From Caulobacter sp. (GTDB lineage Bacteria; Pseudomonadota; Alphaproteobacteria; Caulobacterales; Caulobacteraceae): 5,942 nt of DNA. Position numbers and translations under genes: made by a program. The stretch is taken from the NCBI GenBank assembly GCA_028291125.1, contig JAQGIN010000521.1, forward strand, positions 1-5,942, given 5' to 3'. Positions 5,545 through 5,942 of this stretch are shown here, in pieces (position 1 is the first letter of the stretch; each line of letters opens with the position of its first letter). The notes under the pieces are model-generated. The model ran no database searches. It saw nothing but the letters and a program-made list of their open reading frames with translations, and was not told where the DNA came from.

Positions 5545-5721
5545 CTAGCGGATCGCTTTGGGCTCGGTGACGCTGGCCTCGATCATCGCCACCACCGCGG
5601 CGGTGACCCGCGAGGTCTCGGCCATGCGGCGCAGGGCGGCGCGCGCGTGCTGGCTCTCGGCGATCTCGGCCTGGCGCTCGAGGCGTTCGGCTTCCTGGAA
5701 GTGATCAACGCTGGTTGGCAT
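5545..5721 (-). CDS. 58-residue charged helical protein, unknown function
   Basis: No recognised domain. The product (MPTSVDHFQEAERLERQAEIAES...) is rich in Glu, Arg and Ala and should form two amphipathic helices, about residues 5-36 and 36-52, with a short charged tail. There are no cysteines, signal peptide or membrane segment. It resembles small cytoplasmic proteins with a 'xxFxxAERLExxA' start that I recall as frequent in Caulobacterales, possibly related to longer helical hypothetical proteins. Start: ATG at 5721 is chosen because the sequence before it in the same frame is Arg/Pro-rich and crosses the terminator at 5826-5863. No good ribosome binding site precedes it (only AAAAG about ten bases away), so translation is not assured. 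It lies 67 bp upstream of the VOC gene on the same strand and could be co-transcribed with it. Confidence 0.6.
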   Translation of the reverse strand: MPTSVDHFQEAERLERQAEIAESQHARAALRRMAETSRVTAAVVAMIEASVTEPKAIR

Positions 5722-5825
5722 ACTGCGGCTTTTACCAGTCGGCCGCCTCGCGAGCGATGTGACGGCTGGACGCAGCGGCTGAAACGCGTTCGCAACCCAG
5801 GCGTTCGCGCGCCGTACGGCGCATG
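5722..5825. promoter_or_regulatory. Candidate regulatory region: direct repeat and 14-bp palindrome
   Basis: Upstream of the 58-residue gene, GCGTTCGC occurs at 5786-5793 and again at 5801-5808, spaced 15 bp start to start. The second copy abuts a perfect 14-bp palindrome, GCGCCGTACGGCGC at 5809-5822. A promoter for the minus-strand gene is expected here because a terminator lies just beyond. I could not place -35/-10 boxes. Operator function is an inference. Confidence 0.35.
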
Positions 5826-5863
5826 AAAACGCCCCCGAAGGCCCTTTCGGATCCTCGGGGGCG
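5826..5863 (-). terminator. Intrinsic terminator for minus-strand transcription from the right
   Basis: CGCCCCCGA at 5830-5838 pairs with TCGGGGGCG at 5855-5863. Inside, further partial pairing reduces the loop to TTTC on the plus strand. Read on the minus strand the stem is followed at once by TTTT (plus-strand AAAA at 5826-5829), the classical intrinsic-terminator layout. It would end a gene or small RNA whose body lies mostly beyond the right edge and would insulate the genes to its left. Confidence 0.75.
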
Positions 5864-5864
5864 T

Positions 5865-5886
5865 CGTCCTGTTCCCCAACAGGACG
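5865..5886 (-). other. 9-bp hairpin with GGGG loop just before the terminator
   Basis: CGTCCTGTT at 5865-5873 pairs exactly with AACAGGACG at 5878-5886 around a four-base loop (CCCC on plus, GGGG on minus). It stands one base from the terminator stem, so a minus-strand transcript would end in two tandem hairpins. Positions 5887-5942 show no coding signal or recognisable RNA and may be the 3' part of a gene, leader or small RNA entering from the right. Confidence 0.55.
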
Positions 5887-5942
5887 GCGTCGCGCGCAAC
5901 CAGACCCGGCGCGGCGGCGTCGCCTCATAAGCTGATGGGCGC

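Noticed and set aside
5483..5550. Short minus-strand frame ending PIFKA just before the VOC start
   Set aside because: Only a dozen or so residues of GC-driven composition with no start or domain; it overlaps the end of the 58-residue gene in another frame.
5722..5928. N-terminal extension of the 58-residue protein
   Set aside because: The extension is Arg/Pro-rich and runs through the intrinsic terminator and the tandem hairpin, so it is unlikely to be translated.

Overview
The window is very GC-rich, and its genes end almost every codon in G or C. Exported proteins, a TrxC-type thioredoxin, a YpfJ-type peptidase and the intergenic palindrome containing CCTTCGACAAGCTCAGG all fit an alphaproteobacterium of the Caulobacterales (Caulobacter or Phenylobacterium-like). 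That placement rests on recalled family resemblance and was not searched. It looks like ordinary chromosome: there is no integrase, transposase, phage gene, CRISPR array, tRNA or rRNA that I can recognise.

Layout. Positions 1-1732 hold three genes on the minus strand, read in the order TPR protein (1732-1178), small exported Pro-rich protein (1128-733) and a YpfJ-type zinc metallopeptidase (711 to beyond the left edge). A 237-bp divergent gap follows. Positions 1970-4340 hold four plus-strand genes: a small exported protein with a Cys/GSRL/Cys/Trp core, an S1/P1-type secreted nuclease with all nine expected zinc ligands, an NTF2-like exported protein and a VOC (glyoxalase-fold) protein starting at TTG. 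Positions 4341-4471 are a convergent gap filled by a nested set of inverted repeats. Positions 5721-4472 hold three minus-strand genes: a 58-residue helical protein, a second VOC protein and trxC. A long REP-like palindrome lies between the last two. The right edge (5722-5942) has no convincing gene. It contains a palindrome, a direct repeat and two tandem hairpins, one of which is a good intrinsic terminator for minus-strand transcription arriving from outside the window.

How the genes work together. The left cluster and most of the plus-strand group are exported proteins, so much of the window serves the cell envelope or outside. The nuclease, NTF2-like and VOC genes are 34 and 22 bp apart and are probably co-transcribed, but no shared pathway can be read from the sequence. 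I found no clear undescribed system. The parts most worth checking are the intergenic palindromes, the tandem hairpins at the right edge and the altered spacing within the S1/P1 nuclease.
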